Of a DNA stretch of 64,000 nt, positions 1 through 11,381 are shown piece by piece. A program made the position numbers and the translations under genes. Within the stretch, counting starts at the first letter, position 1. Each line of letters starts with the position of its first letter. Source of the stretch: Arachnopeziza araneosa (lineage: Eukaryota > Ascomycota > Leotiomycetes > Helotiales > Arachnopezizaceae); the NCBI GenBank assembly GCA_003988855.1, contig QYAI01000083.1, positions 57,481-121,480 of the forward strand, written 5' to 3'. The notes beneath the pieces are model-generated. The model was not told the DNA's origin and made no database searches. It worked only from the letters and a program-made list of their open reading frames with translations.

Positions 1-2
1 AA

Positions 3-2576
3 TCACTACTTTCTCTCATGCATGCATATGAAGACTGCAAGGCACAGAAAGTGCATTGCGAAAACGAGATCGAGTTCAAATCTTACTACATCTTATTCAA
101 CGGAGAACAGCCTGATATATTAGAGGTGGTGCAAAATTGGGGTTGGAGTTACTGGGGGGAGTCAGAAGAGATTAGACTTGCTATCAATCTGGCGGAATCG
201 ATCCAAAATACCTGGGATGTCCATGGACCGCTCAATCCCCAATCAACTACTGAAATCGGTCAAAACGCCTTTGCTCGATTCTTTACCATTGTGGAGGATG
301 CGAAAGTGTCTTATACAATGGCTTGTTTCGCAGAGATTTACTTCACCAAGGTTCGAAAGGCAATCTTGAGTACAATTCTTTTCTCGTACCGGAAACAGCG
401 GGACCAGACCAAAGATTGGACATTAGCGAGGTTGAATACCTTCCTCCATTTTGATAGTGATGACGAAGTTGAGCCCTTTGTTCTTTTGTATGGTATTGTG
501 TTCGAGGAAAGCGGAGGAGTCAAGTATTTATCTTTCGACTTGAGCGAGTTCAGTGAACCACATCCACCCCCAAAACAGTCGCACTCCTATCATTTTGTGG
601 AACGAAAGCGTGGTAACTACAGTCTACCAGAGACCATCAGCCGTACCATTTACGACGAAGCCTTAGCTATTGAGATTAGTGAGGAGGAGGAAAATGAGTT
701 GTTTGTTAAGGATGATTCTGCTACTGGATTACCGCCAATGACAACATTCGTATCGGACATTGAAGACGATAATTCAAAGAGTCAAGTCATTGATGAGAAC
801 ATCACATTTGCCGAAACAACTTCGTCTGGGGAAAGCTCAGTAAAACCATTATCAATGTTTGAACCTACCGGTCCTCAAAACTCTGTTTTGAACGGTTTAT
901 TCTCTGGCTCTTCTACGCTATCTGAGCCTAGTGGAACGCACAATACATCTGTACTAGGACTGCCAAAACTGCCGAGCGTTTCATTTGCACCGCGCTCCGC
1001 AGATCAACAAAATAAGGCATCTGTCGAGAACACTTCATTTTTGCCTGTACCTCAACGCTCCGAACATCCCAAAGATATTGCTGCTTCACCAGGAACGTTC
1101 TCATTCTTAAACTCACCAATAGCCGCTCTGACTGCGGGTGCAACGCTTTCTGAGGCAGAGTCACGAAGTACCGTCACGACATCGCCAGAAACCGCGAAGA
1201 TATCACCGTTTGGCCAACCAGTCGCAACACAATCGCCATCCTTTACATTCAGCCCACCTGTTTCCCAGACCACACCCCCTCTTTCTTTCGATCACTTACC
1301 ACAACAACCTGCGCTTGGCGGTCCACCAGTCCCAAGTCCACTGTCAACAAGCACACCCAAAGAAACCCAACAGGCTGCTATTTCTCAGCCGTCAGGAATC
1401 TTGAACACCTCAAATCCAGGGTCGGGCATCAACTTTCAAAACAACCCGCTTGTGTCTGTTCCTGAGCCCCCTCGCCCAAGTCAGCGTGAGTCACGTTTCG
1501 AAAAACTGACGGATTGGGTTTTTAATGGCGAAGATGGCCTGCTCGAACATTTCACAGCATATCAGGTTCAAACCCTTGTCAGACAGACGTTCGCCGGCTT
1601 TGTACGGGAAATACAAGTGAAAGCGGAGCAAGAAGCGGAGAGCCTCGCGCGCAAGGAAGCCGATGACTTTAGATATCGCAGTTTGGCCACCAAATATGGG
1701 CATCTTTGGCGTGGACAAGCACAGCGATTATGGCAGAAGCGGAGAGCGAGAGAAGCACGTAAAGCTCGACAAGAGATGGCAGAGAGTCGAAGAGCATCAA
1801 AGGCAGCAGAATCTGCAGCCATTGTCAAGGATTTCAAAGCATCAACCACTGCTCGAAAGAGAAACAGCCTTGAGAGCCTATTAAATGCGACTGGAATCCT
1901 AGATGGTGTTCATGATCAAGATGCTGAACTTCGAGCCATCTTGCGTGAAGATGGTCCAGCCCCTAAAAGACCGCGATCAGGGAAATCGACAAGTACTCAG
2001 AATTCTACTGCAAGCCGACACAAACGTGGGAAATCCGATAATCCGCTGCGTCGATCTCTTTTATCCGACCCGTCATACCTTTCTGGAGGTTCCAGAATCC
2101 ATCTTTTGTCCAAGCCTGGCTTTCAAGATGACCGGAACCAGCCAGTCAGCGGAGTAAAAACGGATTATTTCAGGTTGAAGGCCAGAGGTATTACCACTCT
2201 TCCTAATGGTACACCCCTTGCAAACACAGCTGCTATGGACTTCTTGCATTCTAAGAGGTCATTTGATGGAGTTCAAAAGCCTGCTGCTACCTCTGAACCG
2301 AAGGTCCCATCAACCCCGAAAACAAATCCTCCCCCAGTGCCTCGATTCTGGAGCGCAGGCAGCCGAGTTGAGAGTGAGGCTGATATTCAAGCTTTGAAAT
2401 TGAGAGCCAAGCAAATCATGTCGGAAGACAAAAAGAGTCGCCAAAAGCGAACCTACGTAGATGATGATGACGAATTATTTGAAAGGGCTAAAAGGCTCAG
2501 GGAACAGATGGATGAAGGAGCTGACTGGTTTCGAAAGGAAATCGAAAGAGACACGCTTAGTCGGAGTATATCATGA
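3..2576 (+). CDS. SAC3: SAC3/GANP-family mRNA export factor, 5' truncated by window edge
   Basis: The frame is open to the left edge, so the gene starts upstream. The first 190 or so visible residues match the second half of the SAC3/GANP domain, including the CENE-EFKSYYILFN stretch. This domain is the scaffold of the TREX-2 complex, which links transcription to mRNA export at nuclear pores. Next comes a long Ser/Pro/Thr-rich low-complexity stretch (about 190-480). A basic helix around residues 540-600 (YGHLWRGQAQRLW, then repeated Arg/Ala) resembles the region of Sac3 that binds Cdc31 and Sus1. The C-terminus is basic and disordered, with a short charged helix ending at the stop. No intron is needed in the visible part. 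The family is called from the SAC3 domain; the Cdc31-binding assignment is inferred from helix character and position. Confidence 0.85.
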   Translation, partial: SLLSLMHAYEDCKAQKVHCENEIEFKSYYILFNGEQPDILEVVQNWGWSYWGESEEIRLAINLAESIQNTWDVHGPLNPQSTTEIGQNAFARFFTIVEDAKVSYTMACFAEIYFTKVRKAILSTILFSYRKQRDQTKDWTLARLNTFLHFDSDDEVEPFVLLYGIVFEESGGVKYLSFDLSEFSEPHPPPKQSHSYHFVERKRGNYSLPETISRTIYDEALAIEISEEEENELFVKDDSATGLPPMTTFVSDIEDDNSKSQVIDENITFAETTSSGESSVKPLSMFEPTGPQNSVLNGLFSGSSTLSEPSGTHNTSVLGLPKLPSVSFAPRSADQQNKASVENTSFLPVPQRSEHPKDIAASPGTFSFLNSPIAALTAGATLSEAESRSTVTTSPETAKISPFGQPVATQSPSFTFSPPVSQTTPPLSFDHLPQQPALGGPPVPSPLSTSTPKETQQAAISQPSGILNTSNPGSGINFQNNPLVSVPEPPRPSQRESRFEKLTDWVFNGEDGLLEHFTAYQVQTLVRQTFAGFVREIQVKAEQEAESLARKEADDFRYRSLATKYGHLWRGQAQRLWQKRRAREARKARQEMAESRRASKAAESAAIVKDFKASTTARKRNSLESLLNATGILDGVHDQDAELRAILREDGPAPKRPRSGKSTSTQNSTASRHKRGKSDNPLRRSLLSDPSYLSGGSRIHLLSKPGFQDDRNQPVSGVKTDYFRLKARGITTLPNGTPLANTAAMDFLHSKRSFDGVQKPAATSEPKVPSTPKTNPPPVPRFWSAGSRVESEADIQALKLRAKQIMSEDKKSRQKRTYVDDDDELFERAKRLREQMDEGADWFRKEIERDTLSRSIS

Positions 2577-2951
2577 TGTGGCACGCATATCTGTGGCGTT
2601 GAGGTAGCATAGCAATTTTTCGTTTGAAAAGCTTGCGTAGGAGTTCAAGGTTCGATGCATATGTAGGGCGTTTGGGATCGGATTGTATATTGGCGATAAA
2701 AAGATACCCTTTGGTAGAAGTGACAATATGTCATGCGACTCCAATGATATAAGCTCTCTCGATTTGTTTCGTAATTTCTAGTGATTTGAAGAAATGGACT
2801 GTCACGTGAGGAAGAGGCCCACAAAAAAATTAAGCGGAATGGAAAATTTAGTAGAATAGCTCTTGCTCAATTGAATTTCGGAGCAAGCCAACTCGACTCG
2901 GATTGGAAGGGAAGGGAATTGAAGGAATAGCATCACTATCTTCTATTCAAT
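2577..2951. other. Intergenic, SAC3 3' end to CBF5 start
   Basis: This 375-nt spacer holds the SAC3 3' UTR and the CBF5 promoter and leader. No conserved open frame or strong regulatory motif is evident. Confidence 0.5.
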
Positions 2952-4559
2952 ATGGCTTTGGTTTTGTCCAAGCAGGAGGTGGATTACACCATCAAGCCTG
3001 AAGCTATAACTCCAGCCATTGACACCAGCTCTTGGCCCCTCCTGCTCAAGAATTACAACAATTGTAGGATTTCGGGCCCCCAACCCACCGATACTCTTGA
3101 CTGACATCTGTTCAACAGTACTTGTTCGTACGGGCCATTTTACTCCCATCCCTAACGGATGCACACCTCTGAAGCGAGACCTCAAATCTTATATCAGTTC
3201 TGGTGTCATAAATCTCGACAAACCTTCCAACCCCTCCAGCCACGAAGTTGTCGCATGGGTGAAGCGCATGCTGAGGTGACTATGCGCTCGAGATTTATTT
3301 CTGCACAGCATACTGATTGATTATAGGGTGGAGAAAACTGGTCACAGTGGTACCCTTGATCCTAAAGTTACGGGATGTCTCATTGTGTGTATTGATCGCG
3401 CAACAAGACTCGTGAAGTCACAGCAGGGTGCCGGAAAGGAATACGTATGCGTCATTAGATTGCACGACAAGTTGCCCGGTGGTGAAGCACAATTTGCACG
3501 CGCTCTCGAGACCTTGACTGGTGCTCTCTTCCAACGACCACCATTGATCTCCGCAGTTAAGCGACAACTTCGTATCCGAACCATTCACGAGAGCAAGCTC
3601 TACGAGTTTGATAACGATAGACATCTAGGCGTATTCTGGGTTAGCTGCGAAGCTGGTACATATATTCGTACATTATGTGTGCATTTGGGACTTCTCTTGG
3701 GTGTAGGTGCACATATGCAAGAGCTACGAAGAGTACGAAGTGGTGCTATGGATGAGCAAGAGAATATGGTCACGCTTCATGATGTTTTGGATGCCCAATG
3801 GATGCAAGACAACACTCGAGACGAGACTTATTTGAGGAAGGTGATTGCTCCATTGGAAACCCTTCTCACCACCTACAAGAGAATTGTTGTTAAGGATAGT
3901 GCAATCAATGCTGTATGCTATGGTGCGAAGCTCATGATTCCTGGACTCCTCCGATACGGTATGCACACATCTGTTTAAAAACGCGGCTCATGCTAACTTA
4001 TATATTAGAGGCTGGAATTGAAGTTCACGAAGAAGTTGTTTTGATGACCACAAAAGGAGAGGCGATTGCGTTGGGTATTGCTCAGATGTCAACCGTTGAG
4101 CTCTCGACGTGTGATCATGGCGTGGTAGCTAAGGTAAAGCGTTGCATCATGGAACGAGATCTCTACCCGCGAAGATGGGGTCTTGGACCCGTAGCGTTGG
4201 AGAAGAAAAAGATGAAGGGCGAGGGCAAGCTTGACAAGTATGGCCGACCTAACGAGGAAACACCCGCCAAATGGACTAGCGAGTACAAGGACTTTACGGC
4301 TCCTCTAGATGGTTCAAGCGCCGCTCCTGTAGCAGAGACTACTTCCAAGGAAGATGTCGCAGCAGCGCCAGCGATTCCGGCCGTTGATGCTGATGTTTCA
4401 ATGATTAGCAATGGCGTAGAGGACGGCGCAAAGAAGCGGAAGCGTCACGAGGGTGAAACAGCAGAAGAGAAAGCGGAGCGTAAGCGCAAGAAGAAGGAGA
4501 AGAAGGAGAAGAAAGCCAAGAAAGAGGGCAAGAAGGTTGAGAGCGATGACAGCGAGTAA
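2952..4559 (+). CDS. CBF5: H/ACA snoRNP pseudouridine synthase Cbf5 (dyskerin)
   Basis: Cbf5 is the catalytic subunit of nucleolar H/ACA ribonucleoproteins and isomerises uridine to pseudouridine in rRNA and snRNA. Four exons fit the family without gaps: 2952-3063, 3119-3275, 3327-3958 and 4009-4559, giving 483 residues, a normal length. The three introns are 50-55 nt with GT-AG ends. The order is a DKCLD-type N-terminal segment (SSWPLLLKNY), then the TruB domain with the GHSGTLDPKVTG motif (catalytic Asp about residue 101), then the PUA domain starting near the EAGIEVHEEV segment. The tail is a Lys/Glu-rich run (4430-4556) typical of fungal Cbf5. It lies downstream of SAC3 on the same strand. 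Confidence 0.96.
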
Positions 4560-5675
4560 ACGGCTCTTGGAAATTGCTAGTACATTATGGATATCTGCCT
4601 CTGGCATTTCTCCTTGGCGTTGTGAGTGTATCATACAGAGCAGGATAGTTGCAAGGTAGGGAAAATTGGAGTTTAGGGTTTGCACTGCACCTAATTTAAG
4701 ATGGAACTCTGAGTTTGCCTGTAAATGTTTGAGTGTGCCCGCCTGGTGTAGGTATGGTCTGGTAGTTCCAGCAATGTTCGTCGAGATCTGGCGAAGCCAT
4801 GTCCTCCATCTGAGGTAAGTCAAGTCGAGTGGGGGTGAATCCCGTAGCGTAGTCTATACGCTAAAATAAGTGGCATCAGACTCAAGCTATCTCAGTCAAG
4901 TTGACTTGGGCAGACTGTCCTGAATGGGGTTGAAGCGTATGTGTTGACTCGGCGTGGCTCGACTCCGTCGCCATACAAGCTGTATTTTTCGATCTTCGAC
5001 GCCCGTCAATGTTGTACATGGTGAGGATCATGCTAGAAGGGGGTGGATGTGCATCTCAGGACATTCGCCAGACTCGTTGCACCACGACTCCCACGGGATA
5101 TCGGCACTGGCAGCGACGAGTAATGCACGCGATGGAACATTTCGGCTGCTTCATGCTCTGATACTGGCGCTTGGGTAAGTTGCGCTGTCTCGCGGCAAAA
5201 AGACACATAGATTAGATGTCCACTCTACCAAGATACGCTTCATCTCGTCGTGATGGAGGCAGCACCGGGCTGACAGCTTGTCGCGCTGTCGAGAGTCTCG
5301 CGGGCCGTCGTCACGAACATATCGATACTAGCATCTTCTCTTCTCCCTGCGATAAGAGCAACGGTTACAGTAGGATCGACTTTGCAGGAACGGGATCCGC
5401 GGGTAAAGGGAAAAAGAAGCAGCATCACCAACATGATTTGCAGTGTGATTGCGCACATGCAGCGGTGTGCTCTCGCTGTGATATGTGATATGGTTCCAGC
5501 AGTCTGGTACCGATGGCTTTAGCACGGCTGGCATTTCAGGAAGGTGAGAGGGAAAGGTGACACCAACTCGCTCTCGCTCTCTCTCTGTCCATGCCACCAC
5601 ACAGAAGCAGAACTTGTTTTTTTTCTCTCTCTCCCCCACAGTCATATCTCTCGGCCGTAGCTGTCTGTGAGGTTG

Positions 5676-5706
5676 CTCTCCCTCCCTCCCTCTCTCTCTC
5701 CCTCTC
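5676..5706. repeat. Polypyrimidine (CT/CCT) tract
   Basis: This is an uninterrupted C/T run of about 30 nt. A second CT-rich stretch ending in CCCCCACAG lies at about 5615-5640. Such tracts are common in ascomycete promoters and 5' leaders, but no linked gene start is visible nearby. Confidence 0.7.
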
Positions 5707-5910
5707 GCGCTTGAAGCATCGAGCTCCCCACGTTGATCTAAGCGCTCAACGGGACGGTATTTCCAATGCCGACTTCTCTACGTATTTCTGGCTGCGGCGA
5801 GGTGCATCCGGACGAACGATGGCTGGGCACTAGTCTCAGAGGACGACTCGAGAGAGGTTGCATCTCGAAAGACTAACACCAAAGAATCAACATGACGCAA
5901 GGAAAGACGC

Positions 5911-5936
5911 GAAAGAAAGAAAGAAAGAAAGAAAAA
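5911..5936. repeat. GAAA tetranucleotide microsatellite
   Basis: About six GAAA units in a row end in a short A run. It lies in non-coding DNA. Confidence 0.85.
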
Positions 5937-6089
5937 ACACCTTGCCCTTCTCGCGGCCGATCAGGTCACTGGTACATTGTTGAAACGGCGCTCACGAGTG
6001 GGATTGGTAGTACAGACAGATGTATGGGCCGGAACTCTGCGGCCACACCAGCAGATAAGCACGCCAATCGCCTCTTCTTACAGTATGAC

Positions 6090-6240
6090 AAAGCGTCTTG
6101 ACGTTGTCCGACCTGAGGATGTCAAACTGCCGTGGTCATGGCTTTTGGGGGCGGACAAGCCTGGTCTCCTCGAAAGACAAAGTGCCTTGACGGCGTCCTA
6201 CCTGAAGAAGTTTATGTTGCAGAGTCATTTTGGGGGCGGA
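6090..6240. repeat. Imperfect tandem duplication (about 85-89 nt period)
   Basis: Two diverged copies each begin with AAAG(C/T)G(T/C)CTTGACG and continue through an ACCTGA(G/A)GA block. Both end in TTTTGGGGGCGGA (near 6155 and 6240). Several small indels and substitutions separate them. Confidence 0.55.
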
Positions 6241-7464
6241 ATACAGTTCACGTTTCTTCTTCTCGCTGGAGCTGCAGATCACTAAAAGCAGCCTAGGACC
6301 GTAACCATGCATCGAGCGTGGAAATGGTACGATCTTTGTCTTTTAATAGCAAACAACCGCCGTGGTGTCGAGGTGAAAAGACGCGTAGAAGCCGCCGGGG
6401 AGCCTCCCCAAGTATGAGGATTTTCCAAAAGGACTTGGCTACTGCAGCCACCATCACTACACCCGCAGCCGCCCGTTTTGAAACAGTGCAGATAGACGCG
6501 CTCCCCCTGTCGTGGTTTGGTGGATCTCTGATGCGATGCCGAATCCGATTCATCAGAGTCCCCCGGAAACTCCTGGCTTCGGGGTCAAGATGGTGTGGAC
6601 TGCCAACACGCCGATGACACGCAAACCCAAATCCGCAGGCATTCAGCGTCAGGGCAATATCAGGCGTGCTACCCTGCAGTTTGTTCAGATTCAAAGCTTC
6701 GGCGTCCAGGGGGCGCTGAACGGCTGAAATCGAGCGCTTGTGTCGGCCTCTCACAGGCTCGCCTCTCGCCAGGACTGGCTGAAGCTGACCACTCAGTGCA
6801 GACTGGCGCTCTCCGTGCATGACGGATCTCCGTCGTGGATGCACACGGATGGATCTTTGCCTCATTCAGCTGTAGTCGTTTCTTCTGCTGTCGCGTCCCA
6901 TTGGCTGCACCTGTCCAGTTCCAGGAAAATATGCAAACAATCGCTATCGAGTGTAAATGATGGATTCCGAGGCTCTGGCAATCCCAGCGTTGGTGTGGAT
7001 CTTGTCCCCGCCTTCATTGGTCGGGGTCTGGCTCGGACGGCCTCGAAACCAACAGCTGCTACTCTGGATGATAGGATTAGCTTGCAGCTCTGCTCATGCC
7101 ACTACGCGGCGAAGGCACGCCTCTGCTGTCCACCATGAAGCTGCATCCCGGGCGGGTACCATCTTTTGCATGGTGGCTGTTCATAACTGCTCGCGTTCAT
7201 ATATGAGCAAGGCGTCCCACGGAGCTGATACTCTCCTCTACACTCTATCATCAAACGCATGTCCAATCATTCTACGCCCGATCCAAGTTACACCCGGATC
7301 GTTTGGAGGAAGAGACGTGAGCTTGGAAGCTTCAGCAAGCCCTTGATAGAGCTTAGGCCACTCCAGCTTTTCGCTGCCACAGACCTTGTCTCGGGCGGGA
7401 AGGGAGTTCAGATGGTCGAGACCGAGTCGAAGTCTAGTGGTTTAACCTATGGTCACGACTAAGG

Positions 7465-9449
7465 ATGGTTGGCATACGCAAACAACAGGCCTTGGCCTTC
7501 ATTCTCCTCTTCACTCTCGGCCTCGCAATCCAAGTCACTCCTGGTTCTCCCTGCGCAGCAAAATGCCTCGACAATTCTAGTCAAGACTCATCTGGCGCGA
7601 CCATATCGTCAGAGACACTCGGAGCCGATTTGGTCTGCATAGACTCGGACTACAACACGACCACTGTCGGACAAAAGTATCGAGATTGTGTTAGTTGTCT
7701 ACAGACCAGCCCTTTCTCGGCCCAGAACCAGAGTGACCAAGAATGGTTTGTTTGTGAGTGAGATCGACCTCGAGATAAACCAGGCTAATAATATCATCAG
7801 ATAACCTTCGGTTCACAGTGGCTGCTTGTTTGTTTGACGTCGTCAATATAACTGACTCGGTTTCGTCGCCTTGTACCACAGATACGACCTGTGGGCCTCT
7901 TCAGGATGCCTTGGAGGACGGAAATTTCATGCCCGCCAATACAAGCGAGTATGGATATTGTACTGCCGACAAGAATACCTTTCGAGGTACCTACTACCCA
8001 AATTGTGTTACCTGTCTTCGAACTACAACTAATCAACAGTATCTTGCCAATTGTAAGTCTCAATGATTATTGAATAAAGGCACTTTCACGAAGTCTAATC
8101 TCTTTCTAGTCCTTACTGCTCTCAATGCCGGATGTGATCAACAACCAAATCCTGGCATAATTATCGGCTTGAAAGGCAATGTCTTCTCGTCAGTTCCAAT
8201 AAATGAGACCTACCCAGGCTACGGCCAGAACAGCACTTCAGCCCCAACCAGTTCTCATCATGGGATGCCTCTAGGGGCAATCATTGGGACTGCTGTTGGC
8301 TTGGTTGTTCTATTCATCATTACCATCGCAGTGCTCTTCATCTGTTTCCGAAAACGGCGAGCAACCGAACGAATGAAAGCTCTTCACTCGCCACTTGATG
8401 CTCGCTTTGGCGCCGGCAACATTACCTCACCTGTCGATGGAGGCTACGGCAACCCTTACTCCCGGCAAAACAATCAGGCTGCAGAACCATTCAACACCAG
8501 CGCGTTGTCCAAGAGAGAGCTAACTGTCTTGAGCAACGCTCGCTCGGTGATTGCGAAACATGAGACAGACCCATCCGAGAAACTCCCATTCGGTTGGCAA
8601 GATAGTCATGCTCAACTTGCAAACAAGCTTCCTGAATATACAGGATCCGCAATTCCTACTCACCATGCCTATATTCCCACTTATAAGCGAGACTCTGTAC
8701 AATCTGGGACTACTTTTGCAGATAACGCTTACCAAAACTCAAAATATCCTTCATCTCGCTCTTCTCCCAACGATATCATATCACGCTCCCCCGGCTCTTC
8801 TCCGAAAGAGATCATGTCAACTTCCCCCCGCTCATCTCCGAAAGAGATCCCCCCGACATCTGCGGCAANCTCTCCGAAAGGTAGCATCCTAACAGCTGCG
8901 GCAATCTCTCCGAAAGGTAGCATCCTAACAGCTGCGGCAATCTCTCCGAAAGGTAGCATCCTAACANCTGCGGTAATCTCCCCGAAAGGTAGCATCCTAT
9001 CCAAAGCTGGGTTCTCACCAAAACCACGCGCCTCCCCAAAAATCCCGCCACCCATACAGGTTCCGGAGTCCTACGTCAACACTCCGATACAACGACAACC
9101 AGAGGCCGACCTCCAACCCTCTGAGTTTGAAGAGTCCTCAAGAATCATACCTCGTGGGATGCACTCTCAAGCCGAAACAGAAGCTCGAGGGTTTGGCCAC
9201 ACAGGCATCCGTTCTCGTTCGGCTTCAAGAAATCGCGCCTGGCAGCGAAATCTCGGCTTCGGCGTCGGCAATTCCAATGCCGGCGCTGAAGTACGACCAA
9301 GTCGCATCTCCGGGCCCGTCTTTGAGCACACGGGCCGATTCGACTTTGAGATGGCTGACCGGGAGAGGGTATTCAATGAACAACAGAGAACGAAGGATGC
9401 CTCTCCTGATAGCGCGAACAGCGATGAGCTCTGGCCTGGAAACTACTAA
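7465..9449 (+). CDS. Secreted cysteine-rich, single-pass membrane protein (paralogue A)
   Basis: I cannot name the family. Three exons (7465-7753, 7801-8052, 8110-9449) encode 626 residues. Both introns are phase 1 and match introns of the paralogue at 11382-12822. Seen: a signal peptide (about 1-21); a Cys-rich ectodomain with SPCAAKC, DxVCxDSDY, CGPL, NCVTC and LTALNAGC motifs; a transmembrane helix starting MPLGAIIGTAVGLVV; then Arg/Lys-rich residues and a long Ser/Pro-rich cytoplasmic tail. The tail holds a 12-residue minisatellite-encoded repeat and an SRSASRNR motif. The layout (short Cys ectodomain, one helix, disordered tail) recalls fungal wall-stress sensors, but there is no WSC domain and the role is inferred. 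Two codons carry an ambiguous base. Confidence 0.85.
8763..9014 (+). repeat. 36-bp coding minisatellite, seven units
   Basis: In-frame units start at 8763, 8799, 8835, 8871, 8907, 8943 and 8979. Each encodes 12 residues beginning Ser-Pro; the later ones read SPKGSILT plus four variable residues, and the three central units are almost identical. An eighth, degenerate Ser-Pro start follows at 9015. Ambiguous bases at 8869 and 8967 both fall at unit edges. This suggests an assembly consensus over near-identical copies or allelic copy variants. Confidence 0.9.
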
Positions 9450-10623
9450 ATGTACGGATTGGTCTGACGGATATATTCAAGCAGTTACGCATATACCTGA
9501 CTGTGCTTTCCTTGATCTATGCTAGCTATTTTGCGACGGAGTGCTGGTTGATATAGTCTGCTATGAATTTGTTTGGTGATGGGGATATGTATGGGTGGAC
9601 TGAAAATGAGCACACCACAGCACATAGGCGAACAAGGCGTATGCTATCCTCGGCGAAGGTAGCAGGTGGATTCCTCCAATACCATTCTTTTGCACACAGA
9701 TGACTTGTCGTCCATTTTCATTGCTATGACATGCCCTTTCCGCTGAAATGAAAACATGGAACTCGTACATCGCCATTCCACCCCGGCCCAGCGGATTTTC
9801 CGCCGCCAAGATAAAAATCACCACGATTCCGATCTTGCTCGGCACTCGACCGTTCCTCATGGGAATTTCCCGTTAACCCTTTCAAGCAACCGAGCCAGCC
9901 ACCCCTTCCCATCCCACCGCCCTACCCGTGCCAAGCAACGCAGCCAACAAGCGCTAAGAGAAAGCTGATCTCGGTCCGGAGGTACCTCGTCCTCGCCGAA
10001 TCCAGAATCCGTCTCCCTGACTCCAAACCCACCAACGGGGGGTTCAGCGCCTAACTAATCAATCCCATACCAGGACAGAATCACGACTCTGTTGGAGCAG
10101 ACACAGGCAGGAAAGCGTTCACGCAGAGAAACCAACGGGTGGGTTGGTCGAGGGATTGGGTCATGGAGTGGACTGGCTGGACTGACTGACTGACTGTACC
10201 TACAGCTTGCAGATTGCAGATGCTGCCTGTATCGCATGGCGCTCTGATTCGACGGGTCGTTTCCCCCCCCCTTCTCTTTCCCTCTCCCACCGCGAGCGAA
10301 TCCGTCTGTTGGTTGTCCAATACAAAAAAAGGAAAACCCCTTGGTAACGCGACCCTGACGATCCAGGGGGGTGGGAAATAGCCGAGACCATCCGCTCGGG
10401 ACTTTATCCTCTCCCTTTCTGCCCCTTTTTACCAGAAAAGAAGAAGGCGAGGACGCGCTGCGATGTGATGAGAGAGGTATTGAGAATGATAAGACACCTG
10501 TGTTTCTGATCGGGTAGAGGATCGTGCGGATCGGTGATGCACCCCTCCCTCCCTTCTTCCTTCTTCCTCCCGTCCTGGGAGAAGACCGGCGCGGCTCGCT
10601 GGTTCGGCTACAGCGGGGACGGG

Positions 10624-10669
10624 GACGCTGACGCTGACGCTGACGCTGACGCTGATGCTGAAGCTGACG
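10624..10669. repeat. GCTGAC hexanucleotide microsatellite
   Basis: About seven GCTGAC units, the last ones varied (GCTGAT, GCTGAA), lie outside any supported gene. Confidence 0.9.
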
Positions 10670-10715
10670 ATCCCTCGCTTACACTCTTGGCGATACGAGC
10701 ACCCTGCCCCGGATA

Positions 10716-10747
10716 AACACACAGACACACAGACACACAGACAGACA
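10716..10747. repeat. ACACAG microsatellite
   Basis: Four to five ACACAGAC-type units are seen, immediately followed by a purine-rich GC stretch. Confidence 0.85.
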
Positions 10748-10800
10748 AGGGAGCGCGCGGAGAGCTCGGGCGGAGAGCGTGAGGGATCGCTGCGAGGGTA

Positions 10801-10825
10801 GGCCAGGCCAGGCCAGGCCAGGCCA
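10801..10825. repeat. GGCCA pentanucleotide microsatellite
   Basis: Five consecutive GGCCA units lie in the spacer between the two convergent genes. Confidence 0.9.
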
Positions 10826-11381
10826 AAGCAGATGGATACGTCCGTATGGTACAGTACATACCGCGGATGCCATGGAAGAGGGGCGCTTTGGTCGGGCCTA
10901 CTCGAGGGCTGCGACGCACCAGTCGGGGAGGATGAGGAGGGCGTCGTGGGGTCCGGCTTCGGCATGTCGACGAGCGCCGTCGGGTGTTGTCGTAGGTCGT
11001 TGTTGGTTTGGTGGCTCGTATGTTGTGCCATGCGGTGAGATAGCGATGATGAGAGAGACAATAGGCAGGAGGGAGAAGAGGCAGGTTCGAGAGATTAGTT
11101 TCCTTTATTAACTAGCTACATACGGTAGGAGACGCTTGCGGAACCGTAGTAGAGACCTCTTCCACCTGGGTATCTCTTCTTCTTCGCCTTCTTCTTCCCC
11201 AGTCTACATTGTTCTTCCCATCTGACCGAGACACACCATCTCCATCGACCCCGTACTCCCGCTAAACAACAGACCAGTGAGGTAAGGAAAATGGCTTATA
11301 ATACAGACAGATACAACCCTGGCTTGCCCTGCTCCATGTTGGTGGTGAAAACCAACCGGCGCATGCAAATCCACACCACAC

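Larger units (their letters stand above)
4560..7464. other. Long intergenic region without a recognisable gene
   Basis: Open frames here are short, overlap on both strands and show no family resemblance. The stretch contains polypyrimidine tracts, a GAAA microsatellite and an imperfect tandem duplication, listed separately. It probably holds the CBF5 3' UTR and a long promoter/leader for the gene starting at 7465. Confidence 0.5.
9450..11381. other. Intergenic spacer between tail-to-tail paralogues
   Basis: This 1.9-kb spacer lies between convergent genes, so it should hold two 3' UTRs. It is unusually long for that role and contains several simple repeats at 10.6-10.8 kb. The frames here are composed of repeat translations (for example Ala/Asp or Ser/Ala ladders) and are not credible genes. 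Confidence 0.5.

Noticed and set aside
2645..2665. GGTTCGATGC resembling a tRNA B box
   Set aside because: No A box or cloverleaf can be drawn around it; it lies in the SAC3 3' region.
6293..6865. Minus-strand frame of 190 residues
   Set aside because: Arg/Ser-rich, no domain or motif, overlaps equally long frames on the other strand in GC-rich non-coding DNA.
10429..11061. Minus-strand frame of 210 residues between the paralogues
   Set aside because: Largely a translation of simple repeats (Ser-Val ladder from GCTGAC, Leu-Ala-Trp-Pro from GGCCA); no coding character.
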